Assembly: GCA_964007475.1 (NCBI GenBank)
Contig: OZ023273.1
Span: forward strand, 139,225,308-139,289,307
Direction of reading: 5' to 3'
DNA length: 64,000 nt
Source of the DNA: Hybos culiciformis
Taxonomy: Eukaryota; Arthropoda; Insecta; Diptera; Hybotidae
The notes beneath the pieces were generated by a model. It saw nothing but the letters and a program-made list of their open reading frames with translations, was not told where the DNA came from and searched no databases. The position numbers and the translations under genes are program-made. Below, in pieces: positions 49,425 to 62,174 of this stretch. Numbering within the stretch: the first letter of the stretch is position 1; each line of letters opens with the position of its first letter.

Positions 49425-50193
49425 CTATACGTTTTGATAAAAAATATTTTGTAAAATTTCTTGTTTTTGACATTCAGCAATGTCAATATAAAGTTTTTCT
49501 GTACTTTGATTTTGAGTTTTTTTTTCGGGTTTAACGTGATTTGTTGAGCAAGATTTTGTGATTGATGTAACAGATGAGTTGCTGAAAAAGTCGAAGGCGA
49601 ATATTTAACGCCAATCCTTATACTACACTTCTAGAACAGAAAATACATACATATTTCGCAAACACAAATTATTTAAAAATTGTACTTCAATCGCAAGGAC
49701 CCCGTATGGAATATCCTGGTAAATGAGATAACGAAAAAACCAGGGCTGTGGAGTTGGAGTCGGAGTCGGAGTTGTGGTGTTTGTATCGGAGTTGGAGTCG
49801 GAATCGGAGTCGTTACGAAAATTCGCGACTCCGACTCCAAGAATTTTTTTAGTAAATGTTTCAAAATTCATTGAATTTTAAAAATTTTGTATATGCACGT
49901 GCTTTATATTATATTAATTAATTCACTTCAATTAATTACCCACAGCATAGTTTTCACTAGTATTTATAAATATAATTTCCACATACGTTTATCTTTGGAG
50001 TTGGAGTCGAAGTCGGAGTCGGAGTCATACATTAAAAATTTTAGCGGTTGGAGTCGGAGTCGGAGTTGCAACTATTTTTTGACGACTCCACAGCCCTGGA
50101 TAAAACTCAAGAAAAGTGGTAAAATTGTTGAAAGAAAAAATATGAAAGTATGACTTACCTTACGCTGTAGTCTGCAAAACGACCAATAACCAT
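49425..50193 (-). CDS. Candidate 63-aa protein (2 exons), MITE inside the intron
   Basis: Exon 1 is 50193-50159 (MVIGRFADYSV plus 2 nt). An in-frame stop lies directly before its ATG, and it has a perfect donor, GTAAG|GTAAGTC. Exon 2 is 49581-49425 (1 nt plus 51 codons and the stop), after acceptor GACTTTTTCAG. Phases match (2/2) and the split codon AG|C gives Ser. The peptide is hydrophilic (NSSVTSITKSCSTNHVKPEK, a Lys/Gln/Asn stretch, then EKLYIDIAECQKQEILQN), without signal peptide or membrane segment, and unlike random AT frames. The family is not recognised. The exon layout (11-15 codon first exon, phase-2 intron, terminal exon) recalls the 47-aa genes, but no sequence similarity is visible. 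A competing acceptor at 49632 opens a different, basic frame of about 83 codons, so exon 2 is not certain. Confidence 0.45.
49741..50098. mobile_element. Non-autonomous hAT-like MITE (358 bp)
   Basis: Ends are inverted: CAGGGCTGTGGAGT starts at 49741 and its complement ends at 50098. The 8-bp flanks GAAAAAAC (49733-49740) and GATAAAAC (50099-50106) match at 7 of 8, as for a hAT target duplication. Both subterminal regions are tandem GGAGTC/GGAGTT hexamers, which produce spurious Ser-Arg or Thr-Pro frames on either strand. The CAGGGCTGTGGAGTCGG type of end is, from memory, a widespread animal repeat. It lies in the intron of the candidate 63-aa gene. Confidence 0.85.
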
Positions 50194-52690
50194 TTAAGTA
50201 ATATGTAAGTGTCACAAACTTATATTTGCTCTACTTTAAAGGAGTTAAAGTTCCAATTTTATCTTATTTCCTGGAACTTATTAGAAAAAGGTTTTCATTC
50301 TTTTTGTGTTACAATTAAATTGCTTAAGGAACAAAATAGTAAAATAATTTGATTGAATTTTTAAATTATTATTTTTATTTTTTGAATCATTTAAATTGAA
50401 ATTGATAAGAATTGAAAAATTCCTTTTATGTATAAATAAAAGCAAAAAAAAAAGGACATTTTTATCTTTGCAATGAATTTTTATGTGTCCACCTTCCTTG
50501 AAATTTTTGTTTTTTTTTAAATTCTAAACACATAATTTTGTTATGCCACTTTAAAAAAGAAAAAAAGCTATATCCTTTTTTCTTTTTTTTTTTTAATTTT
50601 TTGAGTCCTTATCGGACAATAAACTGTTTATTTATATTACTTTTTTTTTCCGTTTTTCCATTCATGACTTCTTTCTTAAAAGAAAATACTTTTTATTATT
50701 TAACAATAAGACGTGCATTTTCTATAACGATTTTAATTTTAAAAACTTTATTTCAGCACATATTTTATCCTTATACATAAAAGGATATTGCTCAGTTAAA
50801 CTGTATAGAAACTAAACATTAACTGAAAATTATTTCAGATTTCTTATCAAAAGTATTTTTTATTTTTTTTTTTTAAATAAATTACATTCTATTTAAAATA
50901 CAAAATAATCATATCTTTTTTCTATTTTTGTAGAAAATAAAAATAAAATCGGTATAAAAAAAAAAATGTTTATGAAGTGTGAACTTTAAAGTTTTTAATC
51001 GGGTGTAAGGAGAGCATGAGCATATACCATTCAGTTTGTTCAATAAATTTTTAGTTTTTTCTTTTGATAGATTGATGGAAATTTTTTATACTTGTAATTT
51101 ATATTAACTTTGTAAGTTCAGCAAAACAAAATTAATTTTTTTAAAATTTTCTGCTATTTCTTTTCTTATCGATCTCTGTGCTATATTCCGATATTGTTTA
51201 AATCTTTAACTTTCTGGCCTGACCAATAAGTTTCACCAATAGCATAAAAAAGCACAAAATTTACAAAGTACAAATATGGATTTTACTTTGAATAACATAA
51301 CAAGGAGCATTAGAAGCAATTGAAATGGTTAATACCAACTGCTTTCTTGGAATTCTAAATTACAAAATTATTATACTGAACACACAAAAGGAGTATACAG
51401 ATTATAATACAAATAACATCTTCTCTAAAAGATATTGAATGCTAATGACATGTTCTGAACATTTGAGGTTATAACTTTGAAATTCTAAAGAAAAATTCCT
51501 TCCTGTGATAAGAAAAATCCTTTTGAGGACTTCATGTTGCGATATTTTAATTAAAATTAAAAGTTAAACAGACTGCATATCAATGTTATAGTAAACTGCT
51601 GTAGCACTGTGTACATATTATTTATTCTCATACATTCAGGTGTTTGATAAATTAACTTATGAAAAATAGGTACAGTTCGTTTTAAAAAACCATCTAAAGA
51701 TTTTTGTAATAGGTTGGGAATAATTCTTAATTAAGGATACTTTATTAAATAAAAATCAAAATGTTATGATCATAAACTTAATGTTGAAAAATTTTCATCA
51801 GGGTGTTGTTTCATGCTGTTTTTTTTTGAATTAATGTGACAAAAATTCCTGAATTTCTATTAAAGATAATATAATAATATTATTCTCAGCTTTGATTAAA
51901 AAAGTTAAAATTAATTTAAAATTTTTAAAAGACATAATCTTTGGTTCGAACGATGACATTCTTTCACATATTGTAGAATTGCACATAAGCGTTGTAAATA
52001 GAATGCTCTAAACGAGCATATAGAGAAACTCTAGAAGTATATCTTATTCTAGATTCCAATATAATATTCATACCAGTGAACCTTTGATCGAATCAGCACA
52101 CAAAAATTTAAAATCTTAAACCAGAAACGAATAAAATATGACAAAGAAAATATGTTCGCAAAAAAAAAAGGGTAGCAAAAAATAATAATATTATCCTTTT
52201 TGTCATTTTGTATATTTTATGAATCGTGTGAAATAAGTTAAAAAAAAAAGTCGAAAAAGTTATAAATCACCTAAAAGACATGATAAAAAACGCAAAGTGA
52301 AGGAAAACAGAGACACTTACACGTGCCACCCTCATTTTTCATGGAAAATAAAAAATTCACATGTGTAAAATACAAGATATTATACTTTTATTATTGTGTC
52401 CTTTTCGATATATAGAAGGATAATAGACATATAGCTACTATATTAACTAATCCGATGAAAGGAACAAGTGATTTTTTATGTCACGCATGTGATGAAAACA
52501 TAATAGCTTTAGCCAAAAAAGAAAAAAATGGATTTTTTTTTTGGGGTTTATAGATTAAGTTGTTTAATAAAAAAAGTTAAATAGAGGAAAGTATATAAAA
52601 TAAATTTTGGTTTTTTGTAAGGAATAAAAGACATTTAGAAAAAAAAAAGATTTTATAGCGTTTTATTATACTGTACTACTATACATAATT
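50194..52690. other. AT-rich stretch upstream of the 63-aa gene
   Basis: No gene recognised. It would hold the promoter of the minus-strand candidate at 50193, but no TATA or initiator can be chosen. The plus frame at 50538-50780 is low-complexity Phe-rich and is not called. Confidence 0.4.
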
Positions 52691-52834
52691 AATTATTATA
52701 AGAAAACTTGGCCTCAATCGTTAGAGGAATTTGCGCAGACATGTGTAGCAGCAGAAGTCAAATTCAACGTAGGCCTCTTATTCATCAATTATAATTATGC
52801 GCTTGAATTCCCCATTAAAGCTATAATAGCTTAA
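52691..52834 (+). other. Coding-like island of about 47 codons
   Basis: Open plus-strand segment with unusually balanced residues (KKTWPQSLEEFAQTCVAAEV, then KFNVGLLFINYNYALEFPIK) and GC clearly above the flanks. It ends at a TAA at 52832. The frame is open back to 52628, but that part is AT-rich and there is no ATG. The minus strand is also partly open. The family is unknown; it may be an exon or transposon remnant. Confidence 0.3.
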
Positions 52835-55828
52835 TAGAATTCTCGAAAACTATTCGGTTTCTTTCGCTTTGTCAGGATCAATATCAAATAAATTCGTTTA
52901 ATCCGACTCTTTCTTGACTGTTGATTTCGACTTAGACTATGTTTTTCTGCATATATATGCATTAAATATACATATCATAATAAACATATACAACATAAAA
53001 AAAATCAATTGTGAAATATTACGGTTTAAAACATAAGTTATCTTCACTTCTAATAACATTATTTGCAAATAATGACTTGAAATTATCTATGAATGATTTT
53101 TTTTTCACAAAATTTAATAGTATATTTAAAAAAAAAAAAAAAAAACAATTGTTTTTCTTCCCTTCTTTATGACATGTGCATAACATAAAACCACTTTATC
53201 ATAATTTTTCAATAAAATCATAAAATATTAGATATACATATTTTTTCTTGTAACAAAATTTTATCTTTTATTGCCAAATAAATTTTTTGAAAAACAATTT
53301 TAGATACGGGGTCAAGTGCTGAATGCTCTTGACATAAAACTCGAATGATGATTTATCGGTTTAATTATTATTGTTACATTTTCCGTATTTAGTTATGGGA
53401 AATTATTAATTTCGGATGAAAATTATTTTCAGTTTTACAATTTTACAATTTTAAAAATTATTTTTGGTTTTAATATATAAGGAAAACATATTAATTGTAA
53501 AATAATGTAAAAATTAGGAAAAAATTAGGAACATTTCTTTTTAGTCCATTTTCTATCAATTATTGAAAAACGGACTTTATATTTTCATTAAATGTCCGTC
53601 CGTCCTCGACTAAAATTCTAATTAATTACCAAATCATTAGAAGCTGGTTCAAAATGATTTTCATATAAAATTTATATAATTTTAATGTTTTTTCAAAAGT
53701 TTTAATGGATTCCGATGAAATTTAGTGATTAGAGAAACTCAAAGAATAGTTACAACAATTGTGTCCAAAGATTCCAACTGCAGCCATTCTATGAACATTC
53801 TTATATTTATATATATGGTTTATGGTATGTAACTAAATGGTATTTGTATAATGGCATTGATGGAGCCTTAAAAAATAAGTTTGGACCCTGGTTGTGACCA
53901 AGGTATCCCTTTCATGAGGGACTGTTGCATATTTTTTTATAAAACATTATCAAATTAAATACAAATAATTCACAAAATATTCATCATGTTCAAGTTTATG
54001 AGAATATAATGTGAGAAAATTTAGCATCAACATAACTCTTTTATCTTACACTCTTGCAGTAATAAATGTTTAGCTTTAAAATGTCTGAGTTGAATGAAAA
54101 TTTTTTTTTCTAATCCTTTTCCACCTGGCTTTAATAATAGCCAAAACAATATCATTACTTTTATATGATTTGATGAATAAATAATAAAAGAATATTTTCA
54201 ATATATAAAAACAAGATTTATAAAGCAATTTGTTGAAAATTGTATCTTTGAATATATCTATATATTATGTATACATTAAAATATCGCGTGCCATCATCAA
54301 CAATAATAGAATATCTTTTTTATGCTATCTTTTTTTGTTTTTTTTGTCTCTGAAGCATATGCTAAAGAAATTTTTCGCTTTATCATAGAAAAAAAAAAAA
54401 AAAACTTTACACATAAAAGAACTAAACGGAAAATAAGTGAATGAAAATAATGTTAAAAATTATTTTTACGCCCTCTTCCCACTTTATACAGAATTTTTTT
54501 TTTAAGTATCACATGTCCTCATTTTTCCTGTCATATGCTCTTCAATTTTATTTATAATTTATATTGAAACGGTATTTTTACATAATTCTGTATTCTGTTT
54601 TTTTTTTTTGTCCATCACCCCTTAAGAAAAAGTTTTTTTTTTATTTTTTCTTCAGCATAATAATTTAATATCAATTTTCTAGTTATGTTCGCGACATTAG
54701 ATTATCAGATAACAATTATTGCAACAACAACTTATTAAAATGTAATTTCCTTATTACACAAACAATTGATTATGTTTTATATATTTTCTGTCTTGTATAT
54801 TCTCGCCCTAGTTATACTTATTTTAAGCATATTTTTTTTTTCAATTTCTTAAAGGATAAGACAAGACGTTCAAGGATTTTATTTTCTGTTTTTTTTTTTT
54901 TTGTATATAAATATTTTATACGAAAGAAAAAGAGTGACTGACTTCCGACAGATGTTAGACATTTTCAAAACATATTTGGCATAAAATCAGAAGTATATTA
55001 TTATTATTTTATAAAGTACAAAAAAAAAAAAATAATAATAATATTTTTTTTTTCGGTAGTTATAAATTTTAGATTTGCTTTATTTGAAAATAATCGAAAT
55101 GGGGGAAAAACTAAGCGTCAATATTTTTAAAATAAAAAAATATTAAGTACGAGAATTTTTAATATTTTAATTTTTATAATAAATAAATAGATTTAAGTAA
55201 AAACCAAATGAAGTCAATATTATGTAAAAATTAACGCTAAAAAGAAATTTTAATACAGAAGTAGATTATTTTAAATATTAAAATTATTTAATTTAGAAAT
55301 AATGGAATACTGTTATGTATGTGGGAATATGAAAGGGCAATTTAAAATCAATAATTTTACATAATAATATTAATTTTTGAAATCTAATTATTGTTATGCG
55401 CAATTTCAATAACAATTGAAATAAATTTGGGAATCCATCATTATAATTTGTTTATTAAAGATTTTTATTTTATTTTTTTTGAATAGACAGATGTCATTAA
55501 ATATCAATTTCAATTTGTATTACCAGAATATATTGATTTTTCTTTCGCGCTTAAAAATTTTGTAATTCACTATATAAGTTGATAGTGTAATAATGTAATA
55601 GGATTGATGCTACGACGTACCTATAATAAATTTCTAAATTCAGTAGTGTTCACCCACTTTTTGTAATAATGAAATTTAATGAAAAAAGTCTTTTGATAAC
55701 AAACTGGTTCAGGGTATGGTTGAAAGATCTTTTTAAACTTAAAACTTATTCTTACAGAATATTTTACTTGGTTTTTACGATTTTCAATTGACGGTTTGTC
55801 AAACTTTAAAATTTTTTAGTTCTTGAAA
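52835..55828. other. AT-rich stretch without recognised genes
   Basis: Nothing supportable was found. A mildly GC-richer patch at 53870-53930 has interrupted frames, and there are many poly-A/T tracts. Confidence 0.45.
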
Positions 55829-55958
55829 TCAATTTTTCACTTTTATGTTTCTTATCCGAAAATTAATTTGAAAACAATTATTTCTTGCTAATGGAACCTT
55901 ATTTGGAAGTACTTCCATGTATTTTTTTGCCAAAACTTGAAGTTCATGGGTCAAAATT
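55829..55958 (-). other. Terminal-exon-like segment, 42 codons
   Basis: After a T-rich acceptor (TTATTTTTTTACTAG), the frame reads ILTHELQVLAKKYMEVLPNK, then VPLARNNCFQINF, and ends at a TGA at 55829. The composition is protein-like, whereas the upstream part of the same frame is Phe/Leu-rich and looks intronic. A possible preceding donor (CTTTAG|GTAATC) lies near 56084 in compatible phase, but that exon starts with a stop unless a second AG is used. Identity unknown; this is weak support for a gene on the minus strand. Confidence 0.25.
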
Positions 55959-56390
55959 CTAGTAAAAAAATAATAAAAAATAAATAAAAGATGATTTAAT
56001 AAAATAACTAAAAAACATTTTGTCAGTATACACAAAAAAAAAAGTGCGCTGTGCCTTGTGCCAATTGTTATTTTTTGATTACCTAAAGACAAGATTATTA
56101 CTCAACCGCCACCACAACTATCTAAGAAATTACAAAAAAAAAAAAAAAAATTAAATAAATAAATTTCACTTTTGGAATTTTCATAAATCTGAACAATAAT
56201 AAATATATTTAGGTATATATTTTCATTTAGCTTAAAGCTAAATTAATTTTTGATACAAAGAGAGCGCAAACATTTCTTAAATGTAAATATTATTCTCATG
56301 CCACCCTCTCTCAATTTATTTTAGAATTTTATTCAAAGAATCAATTTATTTATAATTTATGAGGTTTTCCTGAATAGAATTTCCAAAAGA

Positions 56391-56415
56391 AAATAATAAT
56401 AATAATAATAATAAT
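56391..56415. repeat. (AAT)n microsatellite
   Basis: About eight uninterrupted AAT units. Confidence 0.85.
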
Positions 56416-59213
56416 TCTGTGTGAATTCGGAAAATTCTATTCGCTTAAGGGAAAAAGACAGAAAAACAATTATTTGCTAACAAATAAAAAATTATTTTTA
56501 ATTAGTTTGGCACACACCCTTTAGACAAAATGTAAATTTTAAAGATAAATTGAAAAAGAATCAGAAAAATGAGTACTTGGCTTGTTTTATTTTTCATTAA
56601 AACTAGTTGAGTTTTCGAGTTTTTTTTTCAGATTAAATACTCTTTAAATATATATGTTAAAATCATAATATCGATCCTAAGAGCACCTATTTAGAAAAAT
56701 TTCATCTGGCGGAACTGATCTTATCTCTGAAGTAATTGGATCAAATAAATCTTAACATTGAAATTACAAATATATTGTTCTTTCTTATCTATGTTTGTAC
56801 CCAAACGAAAAATCGTTAAACCCACAAATTTGCAGGTACCCATTTTTCTCAAAGATATTTCTTTTCCCATTAAGATTCTAGAACTAAAATTAAATAGGTA
56901 TAAGGTTTCATAATTTTTGATAATTTCTACGTTATTGTTGTTTTATAATGTTTGATAATGATGTTAAATATATTATAAAATGTTTTTTTGGAATCCTTAA
57001 TTCAGATTTCATTACATTTTATTTTTAAATTTTCTTGCTGATACATATATTTTTGTTAGAACTTCTACCTTTTTTGTCTAAAAAAGAATAAATTTAATTA
57101 ATTTTTCTTTGAATTTATGTTATGGTAACATTTTGATAGATAATAACAATAACAATTTTTAAATGAATGAATGATATAAATTAATTTGAAAATAGTAAGT
57201 TAGAAAGTTATAGGTAATTAACTGTCACTAATTGAAACAATCAACCCCATTCGCTTCCCAATTAAAAAATTCATATATTAGAAATTATTGATTTTGTTAT
57301 AGAAATTTCTATTTTATTTACTGAAAAAAAAAAAATTAATCATAGAATATCAAAAGAACAAATATAATTTGTGAATTTTGTTAGTTCTATTTCAAAATTT
57401 TCTAATTTTATTATATCCTTTTTCCAAAATAAAAGTCAGCTGGTTATCTTTTCTCTATCGTTGTTGGCAAATGATGCCTTATAAAAATTATATAAAAGTT
57501 ATATTGGTTCGTTAAAACAACCCTTCAACTAGGCTAAGTACATCATCTTTAGTGATATGAAGTGATGAAATCAGTTGTTTGGCAGATCATTATAACATTT
57601 AAACCTTAAACGTATAGTTATATGAAATTGGAATACCAAATAACATTCATATTTTTTCAAATGAACCATTAAAAATTGAACTGAAATTTGACAAAATGGT
57701 ACAAGGAAAGGTCGTTATGTTATCCATTATTATATTTTATGACATTTTTAGTTAAAAATTTATAATTTTTAAACATTTATTATTTCAAAATTTATCAAAG
57801 TTTTAATGTTTTATTAAAGAAACTACATAATTTTTACATTAGGTTTACCTTATTTTTGTATCGTTCTTTTGTTTGGTCCACGGAAGATACAGGATTAGAT
57901 TAAGAAACATAATATTGCTGTTCTAGAGAAATTTTGGAATGGATGAAATTTATACAATATATTGAAATACATATTGACTGTCAAACATTAAATAAAAAAA
58001 AAAGAAGAACAAAACCGGAGTGATTTTATGAATTTTACAGATTTATGTAAATGTAAAAATATGTACGTACAATGTTTAAAAACTGAATTATTATATTTAC
58101 AACTTTTTTTTTTTTAACTAAAGTACAACAGAAAAGAACATTATGATTTTTGTAAAGGTGAACGGAAGTACATTTTTATGCTTCTCTCTTTGGATGTTTC
58201 AACAGCTTCCTTCCATAATGCATATTATATTCTTACTTTCAATTTGGAATTTTTTTATTTTATTTTAAAAAATATTGCATTTTAAAAATAATCTTTTGTA
58301 ATGTAAATGAGGAGGGGGATAAATAAGTGATAGAAGATTTTGAACTTATGGTACATTATAGAACTTCTGGTAAATTTTTCAATGAGCTTAATATAAGTAT
58401 GTACATATGTATAGTGTTCTAGATTTCATATTAAATTACAACAATGTTTTTTTATTTCATATCTGCTGCAGAATATAATTTTGTTTGCTTTTTCTTTATT
58501 AAACGTTTTGACTCTTCTGTTGTTCAATTATTGAATACTACATTTCAGGAATAGATTAAAAGATAAACTTAAGAAAGATGTCAAAATAAGAAATTCAATG
58601 GAAATTACTAATTAAAACTTGGATTATTTTTAAAACATTGTGTATATATTTGAGGAGGGATCATTTTGTTTATATGTTAAATATAACTAATCCAATTTGA
58701 TATCTAACTATATTTGAACTCCTTTTCTATACAAAAAAATATCTAAATATAAATCAAAAATTATAACTTAAAACATGCTTATTAATTGTTGTGAACATAA
58801 TAATTATATGGAAGATTGCTTTCATCTAAAAAATTTTATATTTTTTACATAGTTAAAATAAAAATAAAAAAAATAAAGAAATAAACAAATCATGACATTG
58901 TGAGCTTTAATGTATATAAGAAAATTAAATATACAGGAAATGTAAAAATGTAATAATAATAATAATAATTTTAGCATAAAAACCATAAAACAAAACCCCA
59001 TAAACATGTCTTATTTTTGTTCTTTTTATATTTTTCTATGGTATTTTTCTCTCTAGAAATAAAATTATTTATTGTACCAAAATATTAACAAAGATTTTCA
59101 TTTTCCTTAAACTTTTCCTTATAACAATATTTTCATTTATGTTATAATTTTTTTATTTTATTTTCTGTTGTTATACTAAAAGCACATTTTTTACAACCGT
59201 AGAATAAAGGAAG

Positions 59214-59288
59214 AAATTAAAAGTAATGTTTCGCAGCATACTGAAAAAACGACCGTAGTAGAAAAATTTATGATTTATTTAATTTAAC
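59214..59288 (+). repeat. Short dispersed repeat, copy 2
   Basis: Partner of 29266-29336; see there for the shared blocks. It differs by a 4-nt insertion after GACCG and scattered substitutions. Confidence 0.5.
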
Positions 59289-61683
59289 ATGGAATTTATT
59301 AAATCTTTAATAAATATAATTTTTATTTTGAGATTTATTAAGGAAATATATAGGTATATTTTTTTTATCGTCTTCGAATCTAAAATAGATCGTATTAATG
59401 TTTTAGAGTGAAATGTGTAATTAAGTGACAACATAAAATTTTACAAACTTCATTCATTCGTTCTGGATTTTAATAAAATGATTGCCATGGGAGTTGTTAT
59501 TGCCCGAATGGAATAGATGAATAATATTAGCTAAACGTTCTGCTGGTTAAATACATCGAAATTTCATTACATAATTCTAGTATTTAATAAAGTCACCGCC
59601 AAGTTGCCACAAGAGTTTTTATGAATAATTTAATTCCATATAGAAAACAAACACATTAACCTAAAAATTTTCCGGCTATATTATATATAGTTTGTACCAC
59701 TAGAAATAGTCCTTGGCTATATTAGTTAGATAGTCTGCCTCTGTTGTCAAAACAAATATCTTGGTAGAGAAAACATAATATATATATATATTTTATATAT
59801 AAAATTTTGTAATACTCAAATAATATACTGGTATGTGTGAAATAAAATTTTCTGTGATAATATATAAACAAAGTTTTCTTCTGAAAAACTTTAAAGCTTT
59901 TCCTTCGTCGTATTTTATGTTTTATTTTTTTTCTCTCTTTAAATATGTTTTTATATACATTTTATATTTTATATATTATTGTTAATGTTCCGCACAGATA
60001 ATACGATTGGGGGACTAGTCTTTTTTTTTTTCTTTTTTTTTTTGTAAACAATAAAATATAAAATTTACAAAATTTTATGTGGTTGTTGTTTTTAATTTTT
60101 TTTTTTTGTTTTTTTGGGGGGATAGTAAAAATGATAGTATAAAATTATTATTAAAAGTTATCTCTTCCATTTTTTTATTTTTTGTTTTTTTTTTGTCAGT
60201 ATATATAATAAACTTTTGGTAAAAGAGAATTTTATATGTTTTGTGGTTGGCTAGAAAGAATTTTTTTTTGAAACATAAATACAATGATGTGTCATTATCA
60301 TAAATCTCTATATTTATCTGTTTATATTTAGTATTATATAATATTGTTCATATTTTTATATATACGAATTTTTGTAGAAAATTTTATATATTCACGCAAA
60401 CTGATGAGCTTCTTATAAAAGACATGATAATAAAAAGAGCCACGCCTTTGAAAGTATAATATTTAGTCTAAAAAATGTTTTATTTCACAGTATTTTTAAG
60501 CAATTCTTGAATATTCTACAAAAATTTGTTCTTCACTTAAAATTTTCTAGGATGAATTTTTTTTTTAATAATATGTTTTTATTCCTTCGAGAAAATTAAA
60601 GATTAACTTAAAAGTTTATAATCACATTTAATCAAAATATTAGTTAGGCTGAACTGTTAATCTGTTAATCCATTCCCATAGAGGCTGCACACTGTATTAA
60701 TTTGTGAGCAATTACAATTAAATTAAAATCTCATGTTTATTATTACAAATATAGTAATGCAACTTGAAATTTATATTATTTATATTTAAATTAGAAACTT
60801 ATGAAATCTATTGCTTTTTTAATACTTGAGAATAGTTTACTTTAAGTAATTGATAGATTTTTGAATCCTGATGTCGAGCTTTATACTATGTACTAATGAA
60901 ATTTAAATAAAATCTCATTTTATACACTATGAACGATATATGAATTTGATTTCAGAAAAATTTTATTTTTAGTCTTAATATAATATTAGTACCTTACATG
61001 GTACATAATAATACACTTTAATAAATTGAAAATATTATTATTAGGTAAAATATAAAATTTAACTTTACGTTTTAATATACTTTAAAGTTAAAAAAAAAAT
61101 ATTGATTTTTCTTTCAATTGAAATTGATAGACATTTTTTTTTTTTTTTTGGAAAGCTAAATATTTCCTACACTTTGAACTTTGAAATTCACAATTTATAA
61201 TGTGAATGTGCTTTTATACGCAAACTCCGTAAAAGCTTAATGAACATAATTTAAGAATATAAAAAAAAAAATGAATGTGGACATAAATTTTACTGCCATC
61301 GGTAATTTAATATTTTTGTTATGTCTTCAATGACATTTTGTGCAATTATGGTGGCTGATATATTAAATGCTTATAGAGTTATACTTATATCTACTAAATT
61401 TCATTATCAAGAATCACTGAACTTATTAATAACTGAAATCCGTAGTTAAAAAAAGAAAAAAAATCGGTAAAATTTGATAAATTTTAATACAAGATTAAAG
61501 AAAAAAAATCGAAATTTTAATTTAAACTAATTTTGAAGAATCAATGTCCGGTCAAATAGTATGAAAATGAGGATTAATTATTATAACTAGTAGTACGCAA
61601 TATTTTTGTAATTAAAGGTGGGTCAAAATCGCAATTTAAAACAGCAATATGGAAATTTTTGAATTATTTGATAATAGTTTTTA

Positions 61684-61732
61684 TTCAAGTAGATTTCAAG
61701 TAGATTTCAAGTAGATTTTCAAGTAGATTTCT
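61684..61732. repeat. 11-bp minisatellite, four copies
   Basis: TTCAAGTAGAT repeated three times exactly, then once after an extra T. Confidence 0.85.
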
Positions 61733-62141
61733 GGATAGAATTTTACATTATTTTCTTCTTTCAAAAATCGGCCAAAAAATTTGGAAAAAAATTTATACAA
61801 TTTCAATACCTATTTTTTCATTACAGCTTAGTTATTTTTTAGTCGTTTAGTTTTAGCTCAGCAATAATGTAGTATGCTCCTACACCATTCAAAAGAGGGT
61901 TTTGACAATTCATAAGGAATCATATGTGTAAAAAGATAAATTTAAATAAACGTCCTTTCATCAACAGAATAATTGACCATCTATAAACTCTATAGTAAAT
62001 GAATAAAATTTTCGTTAAAAGTTATACACAATATAAAAAATAAGTGAATTAAATTAAAAAATTATAATTTTTTTTTTTTAAATTATTAAAGTCCTTTTTT
62101 TTTGTGTAATTAATTTTAACCCTCTTCAATATTGTAAAAAC

Positions 62142-62173
<32 letters not shown>

Positions 62174-62174
62174 T
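62142..62174. repeat. A-run followed by (AT)n
   Basis: A poly-A tract of about 16 nt runs directly into about nine AT units. Confidence 0.8.

Larger units (their letters stand above)
55959..61683. other. AT-rich stretch without recognised genes
   Basis: It holds the (AAT)n tract at 56391, one arm of a shared 30-bp motif at 56492 (also at 15223), the second copy of a dispersed repeat at 59214 and a TA-rich run at 59778-59800. Short frames at 58822-59007 and 60075-60284 are low-complexity. Confidence 0.45.

Noticed and set aside
49623..50153. Frames with Ser-Arg-Ser or Thr-Pro-Thr repeats on both strands
   Set aside because: These are translations of the GGAGTC hexamer arms of the hAT-like MITE.
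57647..57910. Possible two-exon 31-aa gene on the minus strand (MFLNLILYLPWTKQKN start, donor at 57849, acceptor at 57680)
   Set aside because: Phases agree, but the second exon has only 10 codons and both splice sites are weak, so chance is likely.
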